This document shows positions 26,358 through 34,790 of a stretch of 64,000 bases of DNA, piece after piece. The position numbers were made by a program, and so were the translations under genes. This DNA comes from Rhodopseudomonas sp. BR0M22 (GTDB lineage Bacteria > Pseudomonadota > Alphaproteobacteria > Rhizobiales > Xanthobacteraceae). The notes under the pieces are model-generated. The model did not search any database. It was given only the letters and a program-made list of their open reading frames with translations, and was not told the DNA's origin. The first letter of the stretch is position 1. Every line of letters starts with the position of its first letter. The DNA lies in contig NZ_QUMK01000019.1 in assembly GCF_010907035.1 (NCBI RefSeq), positions 1-64,000 on the forward strand, written 5' to 3'.

Positions 26358-27956
26358 ATGGCCCATCCCGGAAGTCTCATCCGCCAGGCGGCCGAGCGCC
26401 GGCCGCTTGGCGCCGCAGCCGACAAGCCGCAATCGCCGCTGCGTGAATTGTTCGCTCCGCCCGACCTGCTGCTGACCTGCGGCGGCGACACCCGAATCGA
26501 CATCGACCCCGCAACCGGCTGCAACGCCTATGGCTGCAGCCCCAGTCCCGCCCCCGAAATTCCCAGCTTCGCCTCCTGTACCGCCAGCACAATTTCGCCG
26601 CGCGGCTACGAGGCGGTCAAACGCGCACGCGATGCGCTGATGTCGTCGGCCATGCTGCACGGGCTGGTCGAGTGCTTCGACGCCCGGATCGAGGCGATGC
26701 GCGACGAACTCAAGGCGCTGCTCGGCGTGCCGCAGCCCGGCGCCGAGATCGTGTTCACATCGTCGGGCACCGACGCCCAACTGGTCGCGCTGGGGCTGAC
26801 CCGTGCGCTGCTCGGCGACCATCTCGTCACGGTCGTGGCGGGCGCGGATCAGACCGGCACCGGCACAGCCTTCACCGCGCACGGCCAGCATTTCGCCGCG
26901 CGCAGCGCCTGCGGCGTCGCCGCCACGCGCGGCGCACCGATTAACGGGCTCGGCCCGGTGCACAGCGTCAAGCTGCGTCTGCGCGATGCCGGCGGCCGCT
27001 TGTGCTCGCCCTCGTCGGTCGACGCCGAAACCCTCGAAATGGTCGAATCAGCGGTCGCGCAGGGCGCCCGGGTGATGCTGGAAGCGATGGACTGCTCCAA
27101 GCTGGGCTACGCGGCGCCCGGCGACCGCTGCCTCGACGAGATCGCCGCACGCTGGCCGGGACGGGTGCAGATCGTGATCGATGCCTGCCAGGCACGGCTC
27201 GGCAGCCAGCGGCTCGCCAGCTATCTCGACCGCGGCTTCATGGTGCTGCTGACCGGCTCGAAGTTCTTCGGCGGCCCCGCCTTCAGCGGCGCCGTGCTGG
27301 TCCCGCCGCAACTCGTCGGCCCGATCGGCGCACTGCCGCGACTGGCGCCGGGTCTGGCCGCCTATCTCGGCCGCAGTGACTGGCCGCTGCGCTGGCAAGC
27401 GTTGCGCGCGCAATTCCCGGCTCAGCCGAATTTTGGCGAGTGGCTGCGCTGGGAGGCCGCGCTCGAAGAGATCCGCGCCTATGCGGCCGTGCCCGTTCCG
27501 TTCCGCCGCGATATCATCCGCAAGCTCGGCGACGGCTTGGCCGGGCTGATCTCGGCCTCGCCGTCGGCGCGGCTGTTGCCGCCACAGTCGCGCGCCGCCA
27601 ACGCCGACGAGTTCGCGTTGCCGACGATCTTCGCCTTCACGCTTCACCGCGGCGGCAGCACGCTGTCGCTGGCCGAGTGCCGTGCCCTGCACCACGCACT
27701 CGCACACGGCACCGCGGGCCACGCCGCCTGCCTGCTCGGCCAGCCGGTCGGCTGGGGCGGACGCGGCGACGACAAGGAGGCTGCGCTGAGGCTGTGTATC
27801 AGCGCCGGCCATGTCGTCGACTCGTATGCAGATCCTGCCGTGCCGGACCGCATTCTCACCGATGCGGCCAGCGCGCTGACCACGCTCGAAACGCTGCTGC
27901 GGCAGCCCTCCCTGTTCCCCGACAACAATGCCGCCAAGGAGCGCCATGTCCACTAA
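26358..27956 (+). CDS. class V-type PLP-dependent enzyme of unknown function
   Basis: A 532-aa fold-type I PLP protein. TSSGTDAQLVALGL is the cofactor phosphate-binding turn, VIDACQAR carries the Asp that pairs with the pyridine nitrogen, and LLTGSKFFGGPAFSGAVLVP carries the Schiff-base lysine. The arrangement is that of class V aminotransferases and cysteine desulfurases, but no desulfurase active-site Cys loop is obvious, and the protein is about 130 residues longer than those enzymes. The N-terminal region contains several cysteines (LTCGGD, GCNAYGC, SFASC). It is first in a three-gene operon and overlaps the ATP-grasp gene by 11 bases. The reaction is unknown. Confidence 0.75.
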   Translation: MAHPGSLIRQAAERRPLGAAADKPQSPLRELFAPPDLLLTCGGDTRIDIDPATGCNAYGCSPSPAPEIPSFASCTASTISPRGYEAVKRARDALMSSAMLHGLVECFDARIEAMRDELKALLGVPQPGAEIVFTSSGTDAQLVALGLTRALLGDHLVTVVAGADQTGTGTAFTAHGQHFAARSACGVAATRGAPINGLGPVHSVKLRLRDAGGRLCSPSSVDAETLEMVESAVAQGARVMLEAMDCSKLGYAAPGDRCLDEIAARWPGRVQIVIDACQARLGSQRLASYLDRGFMVLLTGSKFFGGPAFSGAVLVPPQLVGPIGALPRLAPGLAAYLGRSDWPLRWQALRAQFPAQPNFGEWLRWEAALEEIRAYAAVPVPFRRDIIRKLGDGLAGLISASPSARLLPPQSRAANADEFALPTIFAFTLHRGGSTLSLAECRALHHALAHGTAGHAACLLGQPVGWGGRGDDKEAALRLCISAGHVVDSYADPAVPDRILTDAASALTTLETLLRQPSLFPDNNAAKERHVH

Positions 27957-29181
27957 GACCTCCCAGCCGGTCGCCGCCGAGCGGATCGGCTTCGCCCGCC
28001 TGACCAAGCGCGCTTTCGACGGCGAGAACCTGTACCCGCTGTGGCAGGCGCTGATGACCAAGGTCGACACCCGCACCGCGACCGCCGGGGAGCAGCTCGA
28101 CCTCGCGCTGATCACGCAGTTGTTCGGCCACAAGCAGGCCGGCCTGTCGGTGCAGACCGAGACGCTGAAGCAACAGCAACTGTTCCGTTCGCCTTGCGCC
28201 AGCGACCATCCGCGCCTGCGCGTGCTGGCGCTCGCCGCCGATATCGACATGGGCGGCAACACCCCGATCGAATTCCTGCTGCAGGACTCCGGAATTGAGC
28301 TGCTGACGCTGTACGTGCTCGACGGCATCCCGCTGCCCGATCCGCTGCCGGAGCACGACGTTGCGATCGTGATCGCCTCCGACTCCGACGAATGTCGCGC
28401 GGCGCTGGCTGCGATCGAGGCGCGCGCGGCCGACTGGCCGGCGCCGCTGCTCAACCCGCCGCATCTGATCCGGCATCTCGACCGCGACAAGCTGTATCGG
28501 CTGATCGGCGATGTCGAGGGGCTGGCGATTCCCGCCACGGTACCGGTCGGGCGCGACGCGCTGATGGCCGCCGCCAACGGCTCGGCGGCGCTGCCCGAGG
28601 TCGCCGGCGGCCTCGACTTCCCGATCATCGTGCGACCGCGCGGCTCGCACGCCGGCTTCGGCCTCGCCCGGATCGCCGACAGCGTCGCGCTGCTCGATTA
28701 TCTGCGCGACCGCCAGGAGAGCGATTACTTCATCGCCCGCTACGTCGACTACGCCAGCGAGGACGGCCAGTTCCGCAAGTATCGCGTGGTCGTGGTCGAC
28801 GGCAAGCCCTATGCCTGCCACATGGCGATCGCCGACCGCTGGGACATCTGGTACCTCAACGCCGGCATGGCCGAGGACGAGGTCAAGCGGCTGGAGGAAG
28901 CGGCGTTCTTCCACACCTTCGATTTCGGCTTCGCGCTGCGCCACAAGACCGCGCTCGAAGGCATGATCGAGCGGATCGGACTCGATTACTTCACCATCGA
29001 CTGCGCCCAGATGCCGAGCGGCGACCTCCTGGTGTTCGAGATCGACAACACTTCGGTGGTGCACGACATGGACAGCCCGGAGCTCTATCCCTACAAGCCG
29101 CCGCAGATGCACAAGATCTTCGACGCCTTCGCGTCGATGCTGGAGCGCCGGGTCGAATCCCGTCTGACGAGCGTGGCGTGA
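27946..29181 (+). CDS. ATP-grasp ligase (RimK/glutathione-synthase-like)
   Basis: A 411-aa protein whose second half is an ATP-grasp domain. HLDRDKLYRLIGDVEGLAIP opens the domain and PIIVRPRGSHAGFGLARI is the nucleotide-binding loop. ARYVDYASEDGQFRKYRVVV and LVFEIDNTSVVHDM contain the Mg-binding acidic residues. Such enzymes join a carboxylate to an amine through an acyl phosphate. The N-terminal 180 residues include an NTPIEFLLQDSGIEL pre-ATP-grasp fold. AAGGAG precedes the ATG inside the upstream gene, and the stop overlaps the decarboxylase start as GTGA. A peptide-like amide product is inferred, with substrates unknown. Confidence 0.82.
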   Translation: MSTKTSQPVAAERIGFARLTKRAFDGENLYPLWQALMTKVDTRTATAGEQLDLALITQLFGHKQAGLSVQTETLKQQQLFRSPCASDHPRLRVLALAADIDMGGNTPIEFLLQDSGIELLTLYVLDGIPLPDPLPEHDVAIVIASDSDECRAALAAIEARAADWPAPLLNPPHLIRHLDRDKLYRLIGDVEGLAIPATVPVGRDALMAAANGSAALPEVAGGLDFPIIVRPRGSHAGFGLARIADSVALLDYLRDRQESDYFIARYVDYASEDGQFRKYRVVVVDGKPYACHMAIADRWDIWYLNAGMAEDEVKRLEEAAFFHTFDFGFALRHKTALEGMIERIGLDYFTIDCAQMPSGDLLVFEIDNTSVVHDMDSPELYPYKPPQMHKIFDAFASMLERRVESRLTSVA

Positions 29182-30638
29182 GCGACGCAATCCGCGCCGG
29201 CGCGAATGCCGGCGCAACGAGCCTTGATCCTGACAATTGGGACGCGCTGCGCGCTGATGCGCATCGCATGCTCGACGACATGCTCGACTACATTGCCGGG
29301 GTGCGCGACCGGCCGGTGTGGCAGCCGATCCCGCCGAAGGTCCGCGCCGGCTTCGCCGAGCCGCTGCCGCGCGGCGGCACGCCGCTGCCGGAGGTCTATC
29401 GCCGCTTCACCGAGGAGATCGCGCCCTACGCCACCGGCAACGTCCATCCCGGTTTCATGGGCTGGGTGCACGGCGGCGGCACCGCGGTCGGCATGCTGGC
29501 CGAAATGCTGGCGGCCGGCCTCAACGCCAATTGCGGCGGCCGCGATCACATCGGCATCGAGGTCGAGCGCCAGATCGCACGCTGGCTGCGCGAATTGTTC
29601 GGCTTTCCGCAAACCGCCAGCGGCGTGTTCGTCACCGGTTCGTCGATGGCCAATTTCATGGCGCTGCTGGTGGCGCGCACCGCCACGGTCGGTCCGCAAG
29701 TGCGCGAAGGCGGCCTGCAGGGCGAACGACTCACGGCTTACGCGTCCGCAGCGGTGCACGGCTGCGTGGTGCAGGCCGCCGATTTGGCCGGACTCGGCCG
29801 CGGCGCGCTGCGGCGGATTCCGTTCGGAAAGGACCACCGCATCGATCTCGCCGCGCTGAAACGGCGGATCGCGGAGGACCGCGCCGCCGGCTGTCGGCCG
29901 TTCCTGGTGACCGGCTCGGCCGGCACCGTCGATGTCGGCGCGATCGACGATCTATCGGCGCTTGCCGCGCTGTGCCGCGACGAAGGGCTGTGGTTTCACG
30001 TCGACGGTGCCTACGGCTCCCTAGGCATGCTGTCCGACGACATTGCGCCGAAGCTGAAGGGACTGTCGGAGGCGGATTCGATCGCGCTCGACTTCCACAA
30101 ATGGGGCCAGGTCAATTACGACGCCGGCTTCCTGATCGTCCGCGACGGCGAGCAGCACCGCGACACGTTCGCGGCGCCGGCCGCTTACTTGCGCCGCGAG
30201 ACTCGCGGCCTCGCCGGCGGCTCGCCCTGGCCGTGCGACTACGGCCCCGACCTGTCGCGCGGTTTTCGCGCGCTGAAGACCTGGTTCACGCTGAAGACTT
30301 TCGGCGCCGACCGGATGGGCGCGATGATCGCCCAGACCTGCAAGATTGCGCGCTATCTGGAAGCCCGCGTGCAGCGCGAGCCGGAGCTGGAGATGCGGGC
30401 GCCGGTGACGCTGAACATCGTCTGCTTCCGCTATCGCGCCGCGCCGGACGTGATGGACGCGCTCAATGCCGAAATCGTCGCGGATTTGCACGAGTCCGGC
30501 ATCGCCGCGCCATCCTCGACCACGATCGACGGCGCCTTGGCGATCCGCGCCGCGATCGTCAACCACCGCACGACGTTTGCGGATGTCGACAGGATGGTCG
30601 ATGCGGTGCTGCAATTCGGAGCGGAGCGGGTAGGCTGA
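29178..30638 (+). CDS. PLP-dependent amino-acid decarboxylase (group II, DDC-like)
   Basis: A 486-aa fold-type I decarboxylase related to aromatic-L-amino-acid and glutamate decarboxylases. GNVHPGFMGWVHGGGT and CGGRDHIGIEVERQIARWL are conserved N-terminal segments, TGSAGTVDVGAIDDL is a family hallmark, WFHVDGAYGS carries the cofactor Asp, and the PLP lysine is in ALDFHKWGQVNYDAG. The GTG start overlaps the preceding stop (GTGA), so it is translationally coupled. It would make an amine, which the ATP-grasp enzyme could use or which could come from its product. An amino-acid preference cannot be read from the sequence. Confidence 0.85.
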   Translation: MSDAIRAGANAGATSLDPDNWDALRADAHRMLDDMLDYIAGVRDRPVWQPIPPKVRAGFAEPLPRGGTPLPEVYRRFTEEIAPYATGNVHPGFMGWVHGGGTAVGMLAEMLAAGLNANCGGRDHIGIEVERQIARWLRELFGFPQTASGVFVTGSSMANFMALLVARTATVGPQVREGGLQGERLTAYASAAVHGCVVQAADLAGLGRGALRRIPFGKDHRIDLAALKRRIAEDRAAGCRPFLVTGSAGTVDVGAIDDLSALAALCRDEGLWFHVDGAYGSLGMLSDDIAPKLKGLSEADSIALDFHKWGQVNYDAGFLIVRDGEQHRDTFAAPAAYLRRETRGLAGGSPWPCDYGPDLSRGFRALKTWFTLKTFGADRMGAMIAQTCKIARYLEARVQREPELEMRAPVTLNIVCFRYRAAPDVMDALNAEIVADLHESGIAAPSSTTIDGALAIRAAIVNHRTTFADVDRMVDAVLQFGAERVG

Positions 30639-30656
30639 TCACCCTCGCCGCGCGCA

Positions 30657-30720
30657 CGGCGCAACCTCTCCCGCGTGTGGGAGAGGTCGACGCGCGAAGC
30701 GCGGCGGGTGAGGCCCCTCC
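30657..30720. repeat. family B-like palindrome (ACCTCTCCC / GGGAGAGGT)
   Basis: AACCTCTCCCGCGTGTGGGA followed by GAGGTCGACGCGCGAAGCGC and GGCGGGTGAGGCCCC: a degenerate relative of family B directly before a canonical copy. Confidence 0.6.
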
Positions 30721-30753
30721 TCTCCGCGAATCGCAGCCTCACTACCTGGGTCG

Positions 30754-30800
30754 CCCTCACCCCAGCCCTCTCCCGCAAGCGGGAGAGGGAGCGCGCTGCG
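30754..30800. repeat. family B extragenic palindrome, copy 3
   Basis: Matches 10464-10511 and 11855-11902 over nearly the whole element. It lies between the decarboxylase and ppk2 genes and may terminate the three-gene operon. Confidence 0.85.
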
Positions 30801-30915
30801 ATTCGCGGTAAGCGCGGTGACACGCACACGTGCCAAATCATCGCACCTTGGTCACCGTCATACGCGTGACAAACACGCAGCGGCATTTTCCGGCGCACCC
30901 TGTCCGGAGAACCAG

Positions 30916-31941
30916 ATGCCCCGCAAGCCTGCGCCGAAGACTGCCAAGACGTCTCCCAAGAAATTAGTCAAGAAATCAGTCAAAAAGACCGTCAAGAAAG
31001 CCGCGAAGCCGGCCGAGACGTCCGCCGAATTGGCCCAGCAGCTATCGATGCGGCAGCGGATCGAGGCCGAGATGCTCGACGGCTTCGACGAAGAGCTCGA
31101 ACTCGAAATCGACGACGATCGCATCGATGCGATGACCAACGAATTTGCCGGCCACTCGCCGGCCGAGACGCTGGATCGCCGCCTGTACTTCAAGGAACTG
31201 TTCCGCCTGCAAGGCGAGCTGGTCAAGCTGCAAAGCTGGGTGCAGCATCAGGGCCTCAAGGTGGTGGTGATCTTCGAGGGCCGCGACTCCGCCGGCAAGG
31301 GCGGCGTCATCAAGCGCATCACCCAGCGGCTCAATCCGCGGATCTGCCGGGTCGCGGCGCTGCCGGCGCCGAGCGTGCGCGAGCGCAGCCAATGGTACTT
31401 CCAGCGCTACGTGTCGCATCTGCCGGCCGCGGGCGAAATCGTGCTGTTCGACCGGAGCTGGTACAACCGCGCCGGCGTCGAACGGGTGATGGGATTTTGC
31501 ACCGAGGCCGAGGTCGAAGAGTTCTTTCGTTCGGTGCCGGAGTTCGAGCGGATGCTGGTGCGTTCCGGCATCGTGCTGATCAAATACTGGTTCTCGATCA
31601 CGGACGACGAGCAGCAGCTGCGCTTCATGATGCGCATCAACGATCCCCTCAAGCAGTGGAAGCTGAGCCCGATGGACGTGCAGTCGCGGGCGCGCTGGGA
31701 GCACTACACCAAGGCCAAGGAAGAGATGCTGGAGCGCACCAGCATCGCCGAAGCGCCGTGGCACGTCGTCCAGGCCGTCGACAAGAAGAAGGCGCGGCTC
31801 AACTGCATCGCGCACCTGCTCGATCAAATTCCCTACGAGGAAGTGCCCTACAGCCCGGTGGTGCTGCCGCCGCGGATCCACCACCCCGACTATCACCGCA
31901 CGCCAATTCCGGCGGAGATGTACGTGCCGGAAAGGTATTGA
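30916..31941 (+). CDS. ppk2: polyphosphate kinase 2 (PPK2)
   Basis: Polyphosphate-driven nucleotide kinase of 341 aa. A Lys-rich low-complexity leader (residues 1-45, KKLVKKSVKKTVKKAAK) is followed by the PPK2 domain. This has Walker A FEGRDSAGKGG (about 119-130), the lid segment with ERSQWYFQRYVSHLPAAGE, Walker B LFDRSWYNRAG and KYWFSITDDEQ. Single-domain PPK2s phosphorylate ADP or GDP (class I) or AMP (class II); the class is not assigned here. CCGGAGA upstream supports the ATG at 30916. The basic leader may bind polyphosphate or nucleic acid. Confidence 0.93.
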   Translation: MPRKPAPKTAKTSPKKLVKKSVKKTVKKAAKPAETSAELAQQLSMRQRIEAEMLDGFDEELELEIDDDRIDAMTNEFAGHSPAETLDRRLYFKELFRLQGELVKLQSWVQHQGLKVVVIFEGRDSAGKGGVIKRITQRLNPRICRVAALPAPSVRERSQWYFQRYVSHLPAAGEIVLFDRSWYNRAGVERVMGFCTEAEVEEFFRSVPEFERMLVRSGIVLIKYWFSITDDEQQLRFMMRINDPLKQWKLSPMDVQSRARWEHYTKAKEEMLERTSIAEAPWHVVQAVDKKKARLNCIAHLLDQIPYEEVPYSPVVLPPRIHHPDYHRTPIPAEMYVPERY

Positions 31942-31953
31942 GCCTTCTGTCGT

Positions 31954-32162
31954 CATTCCGGGGCGCCGCGCAGCGGCGAGCCCGGAATCCATAATCACCG
32001 CGCTGGCGGTGAGACGCAGCGCGAGATGCGCAGTGTTCTGCCGAGAGTCCAGGGCGTATGGATTCCGGACTTGCGCGCAGCGCGCGCAAGTCCGGAATGA
32101 CGAGGGAGAGACAGTAGAGATTCCGGGTTCGCTCACTTGCGTGAGCGCCCCGGAATGACGGA
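31954..32162. repeat. family A extragenic palindromes, tandem pair
   Basis: GTCATTCCGGGGCGCCGCGC, then CCCGGAATCCATAATC, TATGGATTCCGGAC and TCCGGAATGACG, followed by a shorter ATTCCGGGTTCGC...GCGCCCCGGAATGACGG unit. It fills the gap between the convergent ppk2 and ymdB-like genes. Confidence 0.8.
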
Positions 32163-32172
32163 CGAGAGGTTG

Positions 32173-33000
32173 TTAGTTCGCCGTCCAGAATGCCGGCTTG
32201 GCGGGCTCCAGCCTGCCGCCGACGCGGACCGGGGCGATCTTCACCGCGAGGCCGGTCGAATCGTCGGTTTCCACCGCGACCCCGCTGAGGGTGGCGTCGC
32301 CGTTGGCCGGTTCGAACCGGCCTTGCGGGATGCCGGTGAGGAAGCGATGCACCGGCTCGTCCTTGTGCATGCCGATCACCGAATCATAGTCACCGGTCAT
32401 GCCGGCGTCGGTCATGTAGCCGGTGCCGTTCGGCAGGATCTGATGATCTGCGGTCGGGACGTGCGTATGGGTGCCGACCACGAGGCTGACGCGGCCGTCG
32501 CAAAAATGGCCCATGCCCTGCTTCTCGCTCGACGCCTCGCCATGGAAATCGAGCACGATGGCATCGGCGGCGTCGCGCAGCGGACAGGCTTCGAGCTCGC
32601 GCCCGATCGCCGCGAACGGATCGTTCAACGGCTCCATGAACACCCGGCCCATCGCATTGATCACGAGCACGCGCGCGCCCTTGCGGGTCTCGATCAGCGC
32701 GGCGCCGCGGCCCGGCGTGTGGCGCGGAAAGTTGATCGGGCGAACCAGGCGCGGCGCGCGCTCGATGAACACCAGCGCCTCCTTCTGATTCCAGGCGTGG
32801 TTGCCGAGCGTCACCGCATCGGCGCCGGCGTCGATGAAATCGTTGTAGATCGCCTCGGTGATACCGAAACCGCCGGCGGCATTCTCGCCATTGACGATGG
32901 TGCAATCGAGCTGCCAGTCGCGGATCAGACCCGGCAGATGCTCGGCGATTGCGGTGCGGCCGGATTTTCCGACCACGTCGCCGATGAACAGAATGCGCAA
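32173..33000 (-). CDS. YmdB-family metallophosphoesterase
   Basis: A 275-aa protein of the YmdB family, 2',3'-cyclic nucleotide phosphodiesterases with a dinuclear metal site. Ligands are visible at D8 (FIGDVVG), E39 (VNGENAAGGFG), N67/H68 (TLGNHAWN), the HGEASSEK loop, and the two His of VVGTHTHVPTAD. The C-terminal MTGDYDSVIGM is the usual family end block. It follows the 5-formyl-THF cyclo-ligase gene by one base on the same strand, a pairing often seen in Rhizobiales. Confidence 0.9.
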   Translation of the reverse strand: MRILFIGDVVGKSGRTAIAEHLPGLIRDWQLDCTIVNGENAAGGFGITEAIYNDFIDAGADAVTLGNHAWNQKEALVFIERAPRLVRPINFPRHTPGRGAALIETRKGARVLVINAMGRVFMEPLNDPFAAIGRELEACPLRDAADAIVLDFHGEASSEKQGMGHFCDGRVSLVVGTHTHVPTADHQILPNGTGYMTDAGMTGDYDSVIGMHKDEPVHRFLTGIPQGRFEPANGDATLSGVAVETDDSTGLAVKIAPVRVGGRLEPAKPAFWTAN

Positions 33001-33001
33001 A

Positions 33002-33595
33002 CTATCGACTCCGGAAAGTGAGCAGGCCCTGCTCCGTTAGCACATAATCCAGCACCACGTCGTGGGCGTCGGCCGGCACGGCGGGGATTTGCTGCATCGC
33101 AAACGCCAAGCCGATCGCCACCACCGGACCGCGCGCGCGCAAGTCTTCCAACGTGCAGTCGTAGTGCCCGGCGCCGTAGCCGATGCGATGACCGTTGCCA
33201 TCGAATGCGGCGAGCGGCACCAGCACGATGTCGGGCGTCACCTCCGCCGCATCCGGCGACGGCTCGCGAATGCCGAGCGCGCTCCGGGGCAGCGGGTCGC
33301 TGTCGCGCCAGGCGCGGAACAGCAAGGGCGTGCCCCGCCCCGTCACCACCGGCAGCGCCAGCCGCGCCCCGCGGGCGGCGAGCGCCTGCATCATCGGAAA
33401 CGGATCGAGCTCGCCGCGAATCGGCGCATAGCCGGCGACCACCGCGCCCTCCGGCAGCGGCACCGGCAGCCCGCGCGCAGCGACCGCCGCTGCGGCGGCG
33501 CGACGATCGTCCTCGCTCACGCTCGAGCGGCGCGCCAAAGCAGCCGCGCGCAGCGCGGTCTTGGTCTCGCTCAAGGTTTCGGACAGCTCGGACAT
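33002..33595 (-). CDS. 5-formyltetrahydrofolate cyclo-ligase
   Basis: ATP-dependent conversion of 5-formyl-THF to 5,10-methenyl-THF, 197 aa. ALRAAALARRSSV at the N-terminus, GELDPFPMMQAL, the folate/ATP loop GHRIGYGAGHYDCTL (usually GxGxGxYDR, so Cys replaces the common Arg) and IGLAFAMQQ are all present. The ATG at 33595 gives the normal length. A structured region that may be 6S RNA lies upstream, as in the classical ssrS-ygfA arrangement. Confidence 0.92.
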   Translation of the reverse strand: MSELSETLSETKTALRAAALARRSSVSEDDRRAAAAAVAARGLPVPLPEGAVVAGYAPIRGELDPFPMMQALAARGARLALPVVTGRGTPLLFRAWRDSDPLPRSALGIREPSPDAAEVTPDIVLVPLAAFDGNGHRIGYGAGHYDCTLEDLRARGPVVAIGLAFAMQQIPAVPADAHDVVLDYVLTEQGLLTFRSR

Positions 33596-33639
33596 CGGGC
33601 GGGTTATAGGCGGCCGGGGCCGGCGCATGAAGCTCGGGC

Positions 33640-33800
33640 GACCGTCAGGCAGCAACGCGCCGGACAGAATGGAAAGTGCGAGGCCGCGGCGACCGTTGAA
33701 GCACTCGATCCCGGAGTTCCCTACGAAAGTAGGTGGGCACCATATGATCGGGTCCACGGACCCGGCCAGAGACAGTTCCCGAAAGGATCGATAAGGCCCC
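33640..33800 (-). ncRNA. ssrS: candidate 6S RNA (ssrS) upstream of the cyclo-ligase gene
   Basis: This region is conserved-looking, not protein-like, and strongly self-complementary. It holds a perfect CGGGTCC-N2-GGACCCG hairpin (33749-33764) and a CCTAC-N4-GTAGG hairpin (33720-33733), with GAGTGC and GCACTTTCC segments able to pair. It directly precedes the 5-formyl-THF cyclo-ligase gene, where 6S RNA resides in many proteobacteria. The strand and ends are estimates. On the plus strand the second hairpin would have a GAAA loop, so a plus-strand RNA cannot be excluded. The rest of the 33596-34000 gap shows no gene. Confidence 0.5.
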
Positions 33801-34000
33801 GGGGATATATGGCTCCTGACGCATCCCGCAGCTTCGCCTCGCCAATGTAGCGATCATACCGCCGGTTCGCCAGCCCGTGGCAGCGGAATTCGCCGCAACG
33901 ACGAACCACCTGACGTGGACAACCGTTTCGGCTATCAAGAACCGTCCCACGATCGCCATCAAATCCGGCGACTGCTGTCGGACGCTCAACCCGGATCGCC

Positions 34001-34465
34001 ATGGCCTCGAAGTCCAGCACCACCATCGCCCGCCGAGCCCGCACCAGGGCCGAAGCCGATTTCGCGACCTGGCTGATGATGGCCAAGCTCGGCAGCTTCG
34101 ATACCCTGCCGGAAAATGCCCAGAAGGTGCTGAACGGCTATCGCGAACGGCTCGACCGCATGACCGAGATCGAATCCAAGGCGATTGCGGTACGCGAGAC
34201 CTATCAGGCCTACTACAGCGACATGGGCGGCACCGGCGAAGCCCCGGAGCCGGAGCCGCGGACCCCGCCGCCGGCCGACCGCGGCGACGCGGCGGTCGAC
34301 AACGTGGTCCGGTTCAAGAAGCCGCAAAAGCCGAAGGTGACCCGGATCGCCGATCGCGGCGCCCGCCCGGCTCCGACGAGCGGGCCACGCCGCCCGCTGC
34401 CGGCCTGGCTGATCTTCATCGCGCTGTGCGCGATCGTGGTGGCGTGGAAGTTTCTGACCAAGTGA
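34001..34465 (+). CDS. hypothetical protein with C-terminal membrane anchor
   Basis: A 154-aa protein without a recognised family. The N-terminal half is helical (RTRAEADFATWLMMAKLGSF, VLNGYRERLDRMTEIESKAI). A Pro/Lys-rich linker leads to one C-terminal helix (LPAWLIFIALCAIVVAWKFL) that would anchor it with the bulk in the cytoplasm. The last codons and stop are triplicated in tandem (34447-34497), which may mark slippage. The function is unknown. Confidence 0.6.
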   Translation: MASKSSTTIARRARTRAEADFATWLMMAKLGSFDTLPENAQKVLNGYRERLDRMTEIESKAIAVRETYQAYYSDMGGTGEAPEPEPRTPPPADRGDAAVDNVVRFKKPQKPKVTRIADRGARPAPTSGPRRPLPAWLIFIALCAIVVAWKFLTK

Positions 34466-34497
34466 AGTTTCGGACCGAGTGAAGTTTCGGACCGAGT
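34447..34497 (+). repeat. three tandem copies of a 17-base unit at a gene end
   Basis: The unit GAAGTTTCGGACCGAGT occurs twice exactly (34464-34480, 34481-34497) and once with three substitutions (34447-34463). The first copy holds the final codons and part of the stop of the preceding gene, and the later copies lie in the 3' untranslated part. Confidence 0.9.
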
Positions 34498-34511
34498 GAG
34501 AGCTCGTCCGC

Positions 34512-34685
34512 TCACCGCTGCGGCGGGCGCGGCGGTCGCACGGTCACGATCCGCGGACGGCGGCCGAACAGGCCGCCGATCCGGCGCAGCACTTGCACGG
34601 CAAACGTCGCGACGACCAACACCAAGACGACGAGTATCAGCAAGCGCGCGGCGATTTGGAACCAAGTGAGGCTATCAACCGTCAT
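34512..34685 (-). CDS. small single-pass membrane protein
   Basis: A 57-aa ORF. MTVDSLTWFQIAARLLILVV and VLVVATFAVQVLRRIGGL form one long hydrophobic helix, followed by a basic Arg/Pro tail (FGRRPRIVTVRPPRPPQR). It is convergent with the preceding gene. GGGTCCCGCAG upstream is only a weak ribosome site. Unknown function; coding status is supported by the clear TM-plus-basic-tail pattern. Confidence 0.5.
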   Translation of the reverse strand: MTVDSLTWFQIAARLLILVVLVLVVATFAVQVLRRIGGLFGRRPRIVTVRPPRPPQR

Positions 34686-34790
34686 CTGCGGGACCCTCTG
34701 CTGAGCAGGACAAGGTCGGCCACGCCGTATCGTTCCGGGCAGAATCATCATTGCCGGATAGCAGCGACAAGTCGAGTTAGGAGGATTGCG

